A stretch of 64,000 nucleotides of DNA from JBCDGZ01 sp038750655 (GTDB lineage: Bacteria; Bacteroidota; Bacteroidia; Chitinophagales; Saprospiraceae). The position numbers were made by a program, and so were the translations under genes. Shown here piece after piece: positions 42,033 through 51,719 of this stretch (within the stretch, counting starts at the first letter, position 1; the number at the start of each line of letters is the position of its first letter). Location of the stretch: positions 5,222-69,221 of the forward strand of contig JBCDGZ010000016.1 in the NCBI GenBank assembly GCA_038750655.1. The letters are read 5' to 3'. The notes below the pieces were generated by a model. That model made no database searches. It saw nothing but the letters and a program-made list of their open reading frames with translations, and had not been told where the DNA came from.

Positions 42033-45000
42033 ATGAAAAAAGTTTTCTACCCTCTTCTTTTTTTGTTCACGTTGATGGCTCAGGGAGCCCTTGCGCAGAA
42101 CACCATTACCATTACGGATAATGACCTGCAGGGCAACCAGTCCTACACCTGGACCAGCGACAATATCTATCTCTTGGATGGATTCGTCTTCTTGGAAGAA
42201 GGCGGTACACTCTGCATCCAGCCAGGGACAGTGATCAAGGCAAAATCAACCCCAGACGCATCAAACGATTTAACCTCTGCATTGATCATTACTAGAGGCG
42301 CTAAGATTTTCGCTGAAGGTACTTCTCGCCGTCCAATTATTTTCACTTCTGAATTGGATGATACGGATGATCCAAGTGATCTGACTCCTGTAGACCGTGG
42401 TCTTTGGGGGGGATTGGTTGTTTTGGGTAGAGGCATCATCGGTGCGAGTGCTGATGAGCGCGTAATTGAGGGTTTTCCATCAGCTGAAACCAGAGCCCTT
42501 TTCGGTGGTAATGACAACACCGATGATTCTGGTGTACTCCGTTATATCTCTATCCGCCACGGTGGCCGCGAATTCCAGCCAATGGAAGAGATCAATGGTT
42601 TGACGCTTGGTGCCGTTGGTAGCGAAACAACTGTTGACCACATTGAAGTATTCGCTAACCTCGATGATGGTATCGAATGGTTTGGTGGTGCAGTAAGCCT
42701 CAAGTACGCTTCTGTTTCTTTTTGTGGTGATGATGGTTTCGACTGGGACCTCGGTTGGGAAGGTAATGGCCAGTTCTGGTTCAACCTGCAAGGTAATGAT
42801 GAAGCTGGTAATGGTGGTGAGCACGATGGTGCTAGCCCCGATGACGCTACTCCTTTCTCTAATCCTACTGTTTATAATGCGACTTACATTGGTTCTGGTA
42901 CCGATGCTCCAGATAACATCAGAAACGAATTTGCTCTGCTGATGAGAGATAATACCGCTGGTACTTATGCCAATAGCATTTTCACGGATTACAAGCGCCA
43001 CGCACTGCAAGTCGAGGACCTGGATTCTGATGTAGACAGCTATCAGCAACTGCTAGATGGTAACCTTAATTTCTTTAATAATATTTGGTGGAATTTCGGT
43101 GAAGGTACTGACTTGGACTGTGGTGCTAATGGTATCCTTCTCGATAATGGTGGGAACAATGACTGTTCTGCTCTGATCAGCCACCTCGCAAATAACGGCA
43201 ATACGCTGGATAACCCACAAATTGGTAGCATTTCTCGTACTACCGATGGTGGTCTGAACCCACTGCCTGGTGAGAGCGCTGGTGCTTTTTCTGACCTGGC
43301 TGACCTTCCTGCTAATAACGATTACTTCGACGAAGTGGACTTCAAAGGAGCTTTCGGTAATCACAACTGGCTACGCGGCTGGACTGCTCTTGATGAGTAT
43401 GGGGTATTGCCCACTCGCCAAACCATCACTATCACCGATAACGATCTGCAAGGCAATCAGACTTATAATTGGACAAATGACAACATCTATCTCCTTGATG
43501 GCTTCGTATTCCTCGAAGGTGGCGGCCGCTTGAACATCGGCCCTGGTACGATCATCAAGGCCAAGAGTACACCCGATGCTTCTAACGACCTGACCTCTAC
43601 ACTGATTATCACCCGCGATGCTCAAATCTTCGCCGAAGGTACGGCCTACGAGCCCATTATCTTCACCTCTGAATTGGATGACATTGATCTGGGCGATGCT
43701 AGCCTGACTCCTGTAGACCGTGGTCTTTGGGGAGGTCTGGTGGTACTTGGTAATGGTATCATCGGTGCCAGTGCTGATGAGCGCGTGATTGAAGGTTTCC
43801 CTTCTGCTGAAACCAGAGCACTCTTTGGTGGCAATGACAATTCGGAAAGCTCTGGGGTTATCCGCTATATCTCTATTCGCCACGGTGGCCGTGAATTCCA
43901 GCCAATGGAAGAAATCAACGGTCTGACTCTCGGTGCTGTTGGTGCGGGGACTACGGTAGAATATATTGAAGTGATGGCCAACCTCGATGATGGTATCGAG
44001 TGGTTTGGTGGAGCTGTTGACGTAAAATATGCAACCGTATCTTTCTGTGGAGATGACGGTTTTGACTGGGACCTTGGCTGGGTCGGTAGAGGCCAATACT
44101 GGTTCAACCTGCAAGGAGATGACGAAGCAGGTAATGGTGGTGAGCACGATGGTGCTAGCCCTGACGATGCTGTTCCTTTCTCTAATCCTACTATTTTCAA
44201 TGCGACTTACATCGGTTCTGGTACCGATGCTCCCGATAACATTAGAAACGAATTTGCACTGCTGATGCGCGATAATACGGCCGGTACTTACGGTGCTAGT
44301 ATTTTCACGGACTACAAGCGTCACGCTTTGCAAGTAGAGGACCTGGATTCAGATGTGGATAGCTATCAGCAGCTGCTGGATGGCAACTTGAATCTCCAGG
44401 ATAACATTTGGTGGAACTTCGGTGAAGGTACAGAATTGAACTGTGGCGGTAACGGTATTCTGTTGGATAACGGTGGCAATAATGACTGTGCTGCTTTGAT
44501 CAGCCACCTGACTGATAATGGCAACCAACTTTCTAATCCTGAACTGGGCGGTATCTCTCGTACTACCGATGGTGGCCTTGATCCACGTCCAACCAACGAT
44601 GCTGTTGCCTACAACGGTACTTCTCCTTTCGCTGATACGCCTGAGGATGATTATACCGATCAGACCTACTACGCTGGCGCCTTCTGTGATGATGGGGTTT
44701 GGGTGAAAGGTTGGACGGGTCTTTCTGACTATAACATCCTGAGTGTTAAAGTACCTTATGTTGCTGGTCGATGCGATGCTGATGGACCTAAGCTGGGTAC
44801 ATCAACTGAGGATCTCTTCACCGTTAGCAATGGCTACGTACTGGGGCAGAACATTCCTAACCCTGCACATGGCATCACTCAGATCAACTTCGAATTGCCA
44901 CAGGCTACTACTATCAACATCGCCGTATTCGATGTAACTGGTAGAAAAGTCGCTCAGCCATTGAGCAATGAGCGTATGGTTGCTGGTCAGCACATGATTG

Positions 45001-45095
45001 AGCTGAACACTACCAACTTGGCCGACGGTATCTACTTCTACACACTTTACAACAACGAGACTGTCATCACTAAGAAGATGACGATTAATAACTAG
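42033..45095 (+). CDS. T9SS-exported protein with 440-residue tandem duplication
   Basis: A 1020-residue secreted protein. After the signal peptide (ending QGALAQ, residue 22) two near-identical units follow at 24-463 and 464-about 903, each opening TITITDNDLQGNQ and containing YLLDGFVFLE, ASADERVIEGFPSAETRALF, YISIRHGGREFQPM, FCGDDGFDWDLGW and NIWWNFGEGT. The repetitive aliphatic turns suggest a parallel beta-helix, with conserved Asp/Glu clusters that could bind calcium. The last about 85 residues are a T9SS type A domain (VLGQNIPNPAHGITQINF, GIYFYTL). Function unknown. It precedes a TonB receptor gene, with a terminator between. Confidence 0.88.
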   Translation: MKKVFYPLLFLFTLMAQGALAQNTITITDNDLQGNQSYTWTSDNIYLLDGFVFLEEGGTLCIQPGTVIKAKSTPDASNDLTSALIITRGAKIFAEGTSRRPIIFTSELDDTDDPSDLTPVDRGLWGGLVVLGRGIIGASADERVIEGFPSAETRALFGGNDNTDDSGVLRYISIRHGGREFQPMEEINGLTLGAVGSETTVDHIEVFANLDDGIEWFGGAVSLKYASVSFCGDDGFDWDLGWEGNGQFWFNLQGNDEAGNGGEHDGASPDDATPFSNPTVYNATYIGSGTDAPDNIRNEFALLMRDNTAGTYANSIFTDYKRHALQVEDLDSDVDSYQQLLDGNLNFFNNIWWNFGEGTDLDCGANGILLDNGGNNDCSALISHLANNGNTLDNPQIGSISRTTDGGLNPLPGESAGAFSDLADLPANNDYFDEVDFKGAFGNHNWLRGWTALDEYGVLPTRQTITITDNDLQGNQTYNWTNDNIYLLDGFVFLEGGGRLNIGPGTIIKAKSTPDASNDLTSTLIITRDAQIFAEGTAYEPIIFTSELDDIDLGDASLTPVDRGLWGGLVVLGNGIIGASADERVIEGFPSAETRALFGGNDNSESSGVIRYISIRHGGREFQPMEEINGLTLGAVGAGTTVEYIEVMANLDDGIEWFGGAVDVKYATVSFCGDDGFDWDLGWVGRGQYWFNLQGDDEAGNGGEHDGASPDDAVPFSNPTIFNATYIGSGTDAPDNIRNEFALLMRDNTAGTYGASIFTDYKRHALQVEDLDSDVDSYQQLLDGNLNLQDNIWWNFGEGTELNCGGNGILLDNGGNNDCAALISHLTDNGNQLSNPELGGISRTTDGGLDPRPTNDAVAYNGTSPFADTPEDDYTDQTYYAGAFCDDGVWVKGWTGLSDYNILSVKVPYVAGRCDADGPKLGTSTEDLFTVSNGYVLGQNIPNPAHGITQINFELPQATTINIAVFDVTGRKVAQPLSNERMVAGQHMIELNTTNLADGIYFYTLYNNETVITKKMTINN
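42102..44743 (+). repeat. Tandem 1.32-kb intragenic duplication
   Basis: Unit 1 covers 42102-43421 and unit 2 covers 43422 to about 44743, offset 1320 bp. Protein identity between the units is very high, while the DNA differs at many third codon positions (for example GCTCTGCTGATGAGA against GCACTGCTGATGCGC). The duplication is therefore old and kept by selection on the protein. Confidence 0.88.
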
Positions 45096-45112
45096 TTAGC
45101 AATTTAACAGTG

Positions 45113-45150
45113 TGGAGAACAGCTGATCTTTTGGCTGTTCTCCATCTTTT
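45113..45150 (+). terminator. Intrinsic terminator
   Basis: GGAGAACAGC (45114-45123) pairs with GCTGTTCTCC (45134-45143), extendable by one T-A pair, loop of 10, followed by TCTTTTTATTTT. It ends the transcript of the duplicated T9SS protein, 18 bp after its stop codon. Confidence 0.88.
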
Positions 45151-45200
45151 TATTTTAGTACCAAACAAATTAATAGTTTACATTTTTTTAATTCACTGAC

Positions 45201-48092
45201 ATGAAAAAATCATTTTATCTAGTTGCGTGCATTGCTTTTTTGTGTCTGCTGACATCCACTTCATTCGCTCAGGAAACTGGGATTGTCAGAGGTACAATAA
45301 TTGACCAAACCACCAGCGAACCCATCATGTTCGCTACCATTGCCCTTTTTGATTCCGATACCACCCTGATTACAGGAACGGAAACAGACTTTGACGGGAA
45401 ATACACATTGGACGATGTTCCCGCCGGCATTTACTTTTTAGAAGCCCGCTACCTGGGCTACGCTACCGTCACGATTACCGAAGTTACTGTAAGCAAAAAA
45501 GAAGTTAACATTCTCGATTTTACAATGGCTGAAGAAAGCGAAGTCCTCGAAGAAGTCGTCGTTACCGCCGAGCGGGTTCGCAATACTGAAGTAGCGTTGC
45601 TGGTTACCCGCAAAAGCGCCCTGACGATTGATGACGGTCTTTCTGAACAAGCACTCAAGCGCTACGGCAGCAGCGATGTGTCGGATGCCACCAAGCGCAT
45701 TCCTGGAGCTTCTGTAACGGATGGCAAGTACATTGTTTTTCGTGGACTGAGCGACCGCTACGTCAACGCTCAACTCAACGGCCAACCACTGCCGAGTACT
45801 GACCCCTACCGAAATATTCCACAGTTGGATTTGATTCCGACTCGTTACCTTGATAATATCATTGCCTCTAAGTCATTTATCCCTTCACAACCTGGCACCT
45901 CTACCGGAGGGAGTCTGGATATTAAAACCAAGAGCTTCCCGGATCGCATGACGCTTTCTGCTTCAATCTCGGTGTCTTACAATACGCTGGCTTCGCTCAA
46001 TGATAACTTTCTCACCCACCAGGGAGGAGATAGAGATTGGCTGGGCTTTGATGATGGCACCCGGACTTTTCCTGAAGTTTTTCAGAGCCAGGAGAACCTT
46101 GATAACCTAGAGGCTACCCAATACCTGTTCGCCGCTCGTGATGAGGAGATTGCCAACCTCAGTGATGAGGCCTACAAATCCTTGAACCCACAAAAGCAGG
46201 GGACCCCTATGACTAGCCCGCTCAATCATGGCGTCTCGCTGAGCTTTGGGAATCGCTACTCTGTAGGAGAGGACGAAATTGGTATTCTGGCGGGCTTTGG
46301 CTATCGTCGCGACTACAATTTTTACGAAAATGGAGTAGATGCCTACTGGCAGATCAATGCCGATATGTTGGATAATCAGCGCCTGCTGGATGATACCCGG
46401 TCGGTAGAAAATCCATCAATGAATGGCTTTTTGAGCCTCGCTTACAAGTTTGGCCAGAAGAAAAATAAAATCAGCTTCAATACCCTGTACAATCACGATG
46501 CTCAGAAAATTACCCGTTACCTGACCGGGCTTTTCCCTTCCATCTTGACCTCCATCTACGAAGGCCGCGCCCTCCAATTCATCGAAAGAGACGTAAGAAG
46601 CTATCAGCTGGTAGGCGAGCATACCTTTAACGATGATGGCCTGAAATTCGAGTGGGCCGGAAGTTTTGTGAAAAGTTATCAGGACGAACCCGATTTTCGG
46701 ACTTTCGATAACTCCCTGATCATTTCCGAAAATTCAAGCGGAGAAATTGATACCACCTGCTTTGTAACTGCCTCTGAGCTGGGCCGTCCGACCCACTTCT
46801 TCCGTCGTGTCGATGATGAGCAGCTCTCCGGACGTATGGATTTGACCATCCCTATTTTAAAAGGAATGGGCAAAGGCAATAAGATTCAGCTGGGAGGGAT
46901 GTACACCTCCAAAGATCGTAACTTCGACGATGACGTCGTACAAATCTACGATTCCTCTCCACACGAAGAAGGCTATGGCTGTGACCCAGTGGGCTGGTTT
47001 GCTCCCTCCAACGGTGGTATCGTCGGTTTTGATTCTATTCGTAACCGCTACCAGATTGGCCTTTTTGCTGTACCCGATAATATTACTGCCACACTCAATA
47101 GCTACACCGGAACAGAAGCTGTCGGTGCCGCCTATGCGATGGGAGTATTTGAATTGAATAAATTGAAAATTGTCGCCGGCGCTAGAGTCGAGCGTACCGA
47201 TATTGAAGTAATCAGCCGCGATACGGCCCAGGACATCGGTAGTATTGAACGTACCGATGTACTGCCTTCGCTCAACTTGATTTATGAACTAACCGATAGA
47301 ATGAACCTGCGGGCTTCCGTCAGTCAGACCCTGGCTAGACCCAACATGAGAGAGCTGGCCCCCTTCACCGCCTTCGACTTCGGTGGAGGTTTCCGCTACT
47401 CAGGTAATCCCAACCTCGAACAAACGACTATTCAAAACTTCGACCTCCGCTGGGATTTTTACCCCAGACCTGGAGAACTTTTCGCGGTCAGTACTTACTA
47501 CAAACGATTTAATAATCCCATCGTCAATCTCTTCCTGATCCAGGCCGACAACGAGATTCAATTTGCCAACGTAGACCAAGCTAATGTCTATGGTGTCGAA
47601 TTTGAATTCCGTAAGCGACTGGATTTCATTTCGGATAAATTGAGCAATTTTAATCTCATTACCAACTTGTCGCTGATCGAATCGGTAGTAGATATTACAG
47701 ATGAAGAATTAGAGGTTATCGAAAGATTGAACCCCGATAAGGGCGATACTCGTCCATTTCAGGGCCAGTCTCCTTTCCTCTTCAATGCAGCACTCAACTA
47801 CGCCAACCCTAATAATGGTTGGGAGGCCATCGTTGCCTTGAACATCTTCGGCGATCGACTATCGGAGGTGAGCCAGGGTTTCAACCCCGATGTTTATGAG
47901 CAATCTCGTGCTCAACTCGACATTTCCGTAAGCAAGTCGATCAGCAAAAACTGGAGCGCTCGTTTCTCTGCCCAGAACCTGCTTGATCCTGAGTACAGAA
48001 AGTTCATGGAATTCAATGACATCACCTACACGATTGCAAGTTTCCGAAGAGGCCGCACCTTTGCGCTAAGCCTCACCTACTCTTTGAATTAA
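45201..48092 (+). CDS. TonB-dependent receptor with carboxypeptidase-like N-terminal domain
   Basis: A 963-residue outer-membrane protein. Signal peptide ends near TSFAQ. Residues about 27-115 are a carboxypeptidase regulatory-like beta-sandwich (VRGTIIDQTTSEPIMFATIA, GIYFLEARYLGYAT). The plug follows (SEVLEEVVVTAERVRNTEVA, DATKRIPGASVTDGKYIVFR, RYVNAQLNGQPLPSTDP), then a barrel ending in FALSLTYSLN. The YIVFRGLSDRYVNAQLNG pattern is shared by the Oar/TonB group that lacks a SusD partner. The ligand is unknown. Its neighbour, the duplicated T9SS protein, may be a surface partner. Confidence 0.93.
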   Translation: MKKSFYLVACIAFLCLLTSTSFAQETGIVRGTIIDQTTSEPIMFATIALFDSDTTLITGTETDFDGKYTLDDVPAGIYFLEARYLGYATVTITEVTVSKKEVNILDFTMAEESEVLEEVVVTAERVRNTEVALLVTRKSALTIDDGLSEQALKRYGSSDVSDATKRIPGASVTDGKYIVFRGLSDRYVNAQLNGQPLPSTDPYRNIPQLDLIPTRYLDNIIASKSFIPSQPGTSTGGSLDIKTKSFPDRMTLSASISVSYNTLASLNDNFLTHQGGDRDWLGFDDGTRTFPEVFQSQENLDNLEATQYLFAARDEEIANLSDEAYKSLNPQKQGTPMTSPLNHGVSLSFGNRYSVGEDEIGILAGFGYRRDYNFYENGVDAYWQINADMLDNQRLLDDTRSVENPSMNGFLSLAYKFGQKKNKISFNTLYNHDAQKITRYLTGLFPSILTSIYEGRALQFIERDVRSYQLVGEHTFNDDGLKFEWAGSFVKSYQDEPDFRTFDNSLIISENSSGEIDTTCFVTASELGRPTHFFRRVDDEQLSGRMDLTIPILKGMGKGNKIQLGGMYTSKDRNFDDDVVQIYDSSPHEEGYGCDPVGWFAPSNGGIVGFDSIRNRYQIGLFAVPDNITATLNSYTGTEAVGAAYAMGVFELNKLKIVAGARVERTDIEVISRDTAQDIGSIERTDVLPSLNLIYELTDRMNLRASVSQTLARPNMRELAPFTAFDFGGGFRYSGNPNLEQTTIQNFDLRWDFYPRPGELFAVSTYYKRFNNPIVNLFLIQADNEIQFANVDQANVYGVEFEFRKRLDFISDKLSNFNLITNLSLIESVVDITDEELEVIERLNPDKGDTRPFQGQSPFLFNAALNYANPNNGWEAIVALNIFGDRLSEVSQGFNPDVYEQSRAQLDISVSKSISKNWSARFSAQNLLDPEYRKFMEFNDITYTIASFRRGRTFALSLTYSLN

Positions 48093-48131
48093 GACGCACT
48101 ACTAGATAGAATGGAGTATTCAGTTACTCTG

Positions 48132-48160
48132 ATCCCGGGGCCTTCGGCTCCGGGATTTCT
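48132..48160. terminator. Terminator between convergent TonB receptor and DUF4249 genes
   Basis: ATCCCGGGGCC (48132-48142), loop TTC, GGCTCCGGGAT (48146-48156), one G-T pair, followed on the plus strand by TTCTTCTTTT. It serves the TonB receptor gene and may act on both strands. Confidence 0.85.
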
Positions 48161-48164
48161 TCTT

Positions 48165-48995
48165 TTATTCCTCAATCAAAATCTCCTTTGCCGTCAAGGC
48201 CGAGACGCCAAAGAAGCCCAGGGCCTTCTTTCCATCGCTATCCAGATTGATGATGTTGCCCTTTAGGGCCGCCGGCGGGCTGTCGAAAAGAGAGCCGACG
48301 AAGGCGGTTTGGGTTTCCAACTCCACCAGGAAGTCAAAGGCATTCTTGGAGATCGACAGCTGCTCGATGCGGTAAAAATCGCCCACGACCAAAGGATCTC
48401 CGCTCACCTCAAAGCCAAGGATCGGATTGCCATCCACAAATTCATCGCTGGCATAAAGTAAATCGTCCGGCTCATTGAGGTACTCACCGTTGACATACTG
48501 CTTCCAACGGTAGTGATCGCCCTGGCCTACCGGCTCCTGCGTATCAATGCTGATGTAGTAGCCTTCATCATCAAAGATGGTCTCTTCTTGAAAAGTGGCA
48601 TAAACGGCGCTGATCTCCGGCACCGCTCTCAATTCTTCTGGTAAGGATTCGTACTCTTCCCCTTCCACCGTACGGATGTAAAGGCGGTAGGTCTCGCCGA
48701 CCTGCCCGACATATTCTGTCGTATACAAGCCCGCTTCTCGCTCCTTCAGGGTATCCAGGAGCCCCTGCTCACTGTACAGCAGCACCAGTGCATTCTGTAC
48801 CGGTGGGATAGTGGTATTGTTAAAATAATTGGCGGTCGTCGCCAGTCGGACTTCTTTTTCGCCGGGCTGGTTAGTCAGCCAGCCATCGACAACGAGTTGA
48901 ATATCGCCATCGGGCACTTCGAGGTCAATGACGTCTTGGCAGCTGCTCAGGGCGAAGAGGAGGATAATGAGGATTGATGCTATTTTGGTATTCAT
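48165..48995 (-). CDS. DUF4249 lipoprotein, partner of TonB receptor
   Basis: A 276-residue lipoprotein from ATG 48995, lipobox Cys19 (FALSSC) followed by QDVIDLEVPDGDIQLVVDGW, the standard start of DUF4249 proteins. The frame continues upstream to 49196, but that part is translated repeat DNA with biased composition and is rejected. Later motifs are VLLYSEQGLLDTLKE and YRLYIRTVEGEEYES. DUF4249 genes nearly always follow a TonB receptor with a carboxypeptidase-like domain; their role is unknown but the pairing suggests an outer-membrane complex. A 200-bp gap with heptamer repeats separates it from the receptor gene. Confidence 0.88.
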   Translation of the reverse strand: MNTKIASILIILLFALSSCQDVIDLEVPDGDIQLVVDGWLTNQPGEKEVRLATTANYFNNTTIPPVQNALVLLYSEQGLLDTLKEREAGLYTTEYVGQVGETYRLYIRTVEGEEYESLPEELRAVPEISAVYATFQEETIFDDEGYYISIDTQEPVGQGDHYRWKQYVNGEYLNEPDDLLYASDEFVDGNPILGFEVSGDPLVVGDFYRIEQLSISKNAFDFLVELETQTAFVGSLFDSPPAALKGNIINLDSDGKKALGFFGVSALTAKEILIEE

Positions 48996-49009
48996 GATTT
49001 TATGTTTTT

Positions 49010-49198
49010 GCGCCTTTGGCGCTTTTGGTTGACGGTTGAACGCCTTTGGCGTTTTGGTTGACGGTTGACGGTTGACGGTGTTTTGTAGTGGGGCGTAGTG
49101 ACACGTGGCTCCGCACGGACTTGCGTCTTTATTACACGTTTGCTGTCCGCCGTCGGCCGTCCACCGTCCACCGTCCACCCCTAGTGCCAAAGGCACTA
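49010..49198. repeat. Heptamer tandem repeats and GCC-TTT-GGC hairpins
   Basis: Two 30-bp-scale units lie at 49011-49040 and 49041-49069, each CGCCTTTGGCG then TTTTGGTTGACGGTTGA. GGTTGAC repeats three times at 49056-49076. At the other end CCGTCCA repeats three times (49157-49177), close to the reverse complement of the first heptamer, so the whole forms a long imperfect inverted arrangement. Small hairpins GCGCC/GGCGC (49010-49022), ACGCC/GGCGT (49040-49052) and TAGTGCC/GGCACTA (49182-49198) all share a three-base AAA or TTT loop. The last overlaps the stop codon of the TonB receptor gene. Confidence 0.75.
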
Positions 49199-51544
49199 AA
49201 AAGAAAAATTATAAGTGAGATAAGGTAATGCATTTCCAAAGATCGACAGCCGAACGGCTTCCGTTTCTAGAGGGTTGTTCTCATTTTGGCGGAAGAAGAT
49301 GGAGTAGGCGTTACGACGACCGTAGAGATTGTAGGCACCGATTTCCCAGGAGCTTTTCCAGCGGCGGCCTTCATTTTTCCTGGGGGTAAAGCGCAGGCCG
49401 ATGTCCATGCGGTGGTATTCGGGGATGCGGGCGCCATTGCGGTTATCGTAGTGGGGGACGGTGATGCCATCAAAGCTGTAGCGCGATTCGGGGTACGTGA
49501 TCGGCCGGCCGGTGGTGTAGGCGAAGTTGGCCGATAGGTTGAATTGCTTATTGATTGCCCAGGCGGTAGTGATGGACAGGTCGTGCGTTTTGTCGTAGTT
49601 AGCGGGGTAGTATTCGCCGTCGTTGATGCCGGGGACTTTGCGCTCGGAGCGGGAGAGGGTGTAGCTGAGCCAGCCGGTGAAGGCCCCCTTGTTTTTGCGG
49701 ATGGCCAGTTCGAGGCCGTAGGCCCGGCCGCTGCCGGAGAGCAGTTCGGTTTCGAGGGTTTCGTTGAGCAGCAGCTCTGCCCCGTCTTTGTAGTCCATGA
49801 GGTTATTAAAATCTTTGTAGAAGCCTTCGATGGAAGCTTCGTAGGTATTGTCTTTGAAATTGCGGAAGTAGCCGATAGCCACCTGATCTACAGTCGCAGG
49901 ATCGATGTAGGTGCCGCTGGGGGTCCAAATATCGATGGGCGTAGCGGAGGTGGTATTGGAGACCAGATGGATGTATTGCAGCATCCGATTGTAGCTGAGT
50001 TTCACGGCGTTCTGGTTATTAATGACGTAGTTGGCCGAGAAGCGAGGTTCGGGATTGGAGAAGGAAATGATTTTTTCGAGGGAACCGTAGCTGACGGTAT
50101 CGATGATGGCGTCTTCGCTGCTGGGAATACCATTTTCGTAGAGGAACACATCGCCTTTGCCTATGCGGGTGAAATTAGAAAATCGCAGGCCGTATTGTAG
50201 GGTCAGGTTGCGGATGGGTTCGTGTTCGTAGCTGGCGTAGAGGGCAGATTCCAGCGCGTATTTATTGGGGACATTGATTTCGTTGAAGATGGATTCCTCT
50301 CCGATGCCTCGGGCCAGTCCGGGTTGAAAGCGGTAGAAGTTGACTTCTGCTCCAAAATCCAGCTTGCTTTGGGGGGAGAAGAAGTAGGAGAAATCGCCCT
50401 TGAACACATGGTTGTAAATGCGGGCATCCCAATCGAAGGCTTCGGTCCCTTCGGGCACACCGAAGGAGTAGCCATAGTCGCTGTAAATGGCGGTAAAGTT
50501 GGAGAATAACTTATCGGAAAAAAGATGATTCCAGCGGACCGAAGCTGTTGCATTGCCCCAATCTGAGGAGAATTCATCGCCAAAATTAAAGACATCACGA
50601 CCGAAGTAACCGGAGAGATAAAGGCGGTCTTTTTCGCCCAACGAAAAGTTGGCCTTCGCATTGAGATCATAGAAATATACCACATTATCCTTGAGGTCAG
50701 GATTGAGTTGGAGAAACAAATGACCGTAGGAGCTTCGTCCCGCTACCATGAAGGAACTCTTCTCTTTTTGGATCGGTCCCTCCAAAGTTAAACGACTGGC
50801 AATCAGTCCAATACCGCCGTTCATGGCAAAATGCTTGCGGTTGCCATCCCGCTGGCGAACATCCAGAACCGAGGACAACCGCCCGCCGTACTGTGCAGGA
50901 ATACCCCCTTTGTACAGCTTAGAATCTTTGATGGCATCAACGTTGAAGACAGAGAACAGCCCAAAGAGGTGCGAAGAGTTATAGACCGTTGCCTCATCCA
51001 GCAGAATGAGATTTTGATCTACATTTCCCCCCCGAACATTAAAGCCCGAAGCGCCTTCGCCCACCGTGCTGACGCCCGGCAGCAGCTGTATACTCCGAAT
51101 CAAATCGGCCTCGCCGAGCACCTGCGGAATCTGCTTGATTTGCGTAGCACTCAATTTCTCTACGCTCATCTCAATACTTTTGACATTCTGGTCTTCTTCC
51201 TTGGCCGTCACCACCACCTCTTCCATCTGAAAGCCCTCCGGGCTTAGCTCGATGTCCATGACCTGGCTTTCCGTTAACGCCACTCTTGCGGATTGCGTTT
51301 GGTAGCCCAAATAGCTGAAAACGATGGTGTAATTGCCCGGGGACAAAGACAGAGAATAAAAACCGTAGGCATTCGTAGAGGCCCCACTTGCTACCTCCGT
51401 AATGTAGATATTGGCGCCAATGAGTTCTTCCCCGTTGCTGACATCTCGGATATGTCCGCTGAGGGTGACCTTCTCCTGCGCCAGACCCGGTAGGGTGGAT
51501 AGCAGGGCAAGGATTAGTGAGCATAATTTCAAGTAGTAATACAT
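49196..51544 (-). CDS. TonB-dependent receptor paired with DUF4249
   Basis: A 782-residue outer-membrane receptor. Signal peptide ends near LPGLAQ. A carboxypeptidase-like domain (LSGHIRDVSNGEELIGANIY, YTIVFSYLGYQTQ) leads to the plug (SPEGFQMEEVVVTAKEEDQN, VLGEADLIRSIQLLPGVSTV, GFNVRGGNVDQNLILLDEA) and a barrel ending in NALPYLTYNFSF. The FNVRGGNVDQNLILLDEATVY-type plug is the hallmark of the receptors that pair with DUF4249. Ligand unknown. No SusD gene is adjacent. Confidence 0.93.
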   Translation of the reverse strand: MYYYLKLCSLILALLSTLPGLAQEKVTLSGHIRDVSNGEELIGANIYITEVASGASTNAYGFYSLSLSPGNYTIVFSYLGYQTQSARVALTESQVMDIELSPEGFQMEEVVVTAKEEDQNVKSIEMSVEKLSATQIKQIPQVLGEADLIRSIQLLPGVSTVGEGASGFNVRGGNVDQNLILLDEATVYNSSHLFGLFSVFNVDAIKDSKLYKGGIPAQYGGRLSSVLDVRQRDGNRKHFAMNGGIGLIASRLTLEGPIQKEKSSFMVAGRSSYGHLFLQLNPDLKDNVVYFYDLNAKANFSLGEKDRLYLSGYFGRDVFNFGDEFSSDWGNATASVRWNHLFSDKLFSNFTAIYSDYGYSFGVPEGTEAFDWDARIYNHVFKGDFSYFFSPQSKLDFGAEVNFYRFQPGLARGIGEESIFNEINVPNKYALESALYASYEHEPIRNLTLQYGLRFSNFTRIGKGDVFLYENGIPSSEDAIIDTVSYGSLEKIISFSNPEPRFSANYVINNQNAVKLSYNRMLQYIHLVSNTTSATPIDIWTPSGTYIDPATVDQVAIGYFRNFKDNTYEASIEGFYKDFNNLMDYKDGAELLLNETLETELLSGSGRAYGLELAIRKNKGAFTGWLSYTLSRSERKVPGINDGEYYPANYDKTHDLSITTAWAINKQFNLSANFAYTTGRPITYPESRYSFDGITVPHYDNRNGARIPEYHRMDIGLRFTPRKNEGRRWKSSWEIGAYNLYGRRNAYSIFFRQNENNPLETEAVRLSIFGNALPYLTYNFSF

Positions 51545-51719
51545 GATTTTTTAGGTGTAATTGAATAAATGGTTTCATTAGTAATTTCACTAAGTTGATA
51601 CCTTTCTTACGCCTTTACCCCCACGTCAAACGGGATAGTCTCGACGAGTGAAAGGATTTAGCTGACGAACGGATGTATATAGCTTACGAAGTAATCTTTG
51701 CAGTCGATTACCTGTTTTG

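Noticed and set aside
43371..44333. 320-codon minus-strand frame opposite the duplicated secreted protein
   Set aside because: The same pattern appears opposite both units, as expected for a shadow of repeated coding DNA.
48996..49195. Extension of the DUF4249 frame to ATG 49196
   Set aside because: The extension is translated heptamer-repeat DNA, and the lipoprotein signal begins only at ATG 48995.
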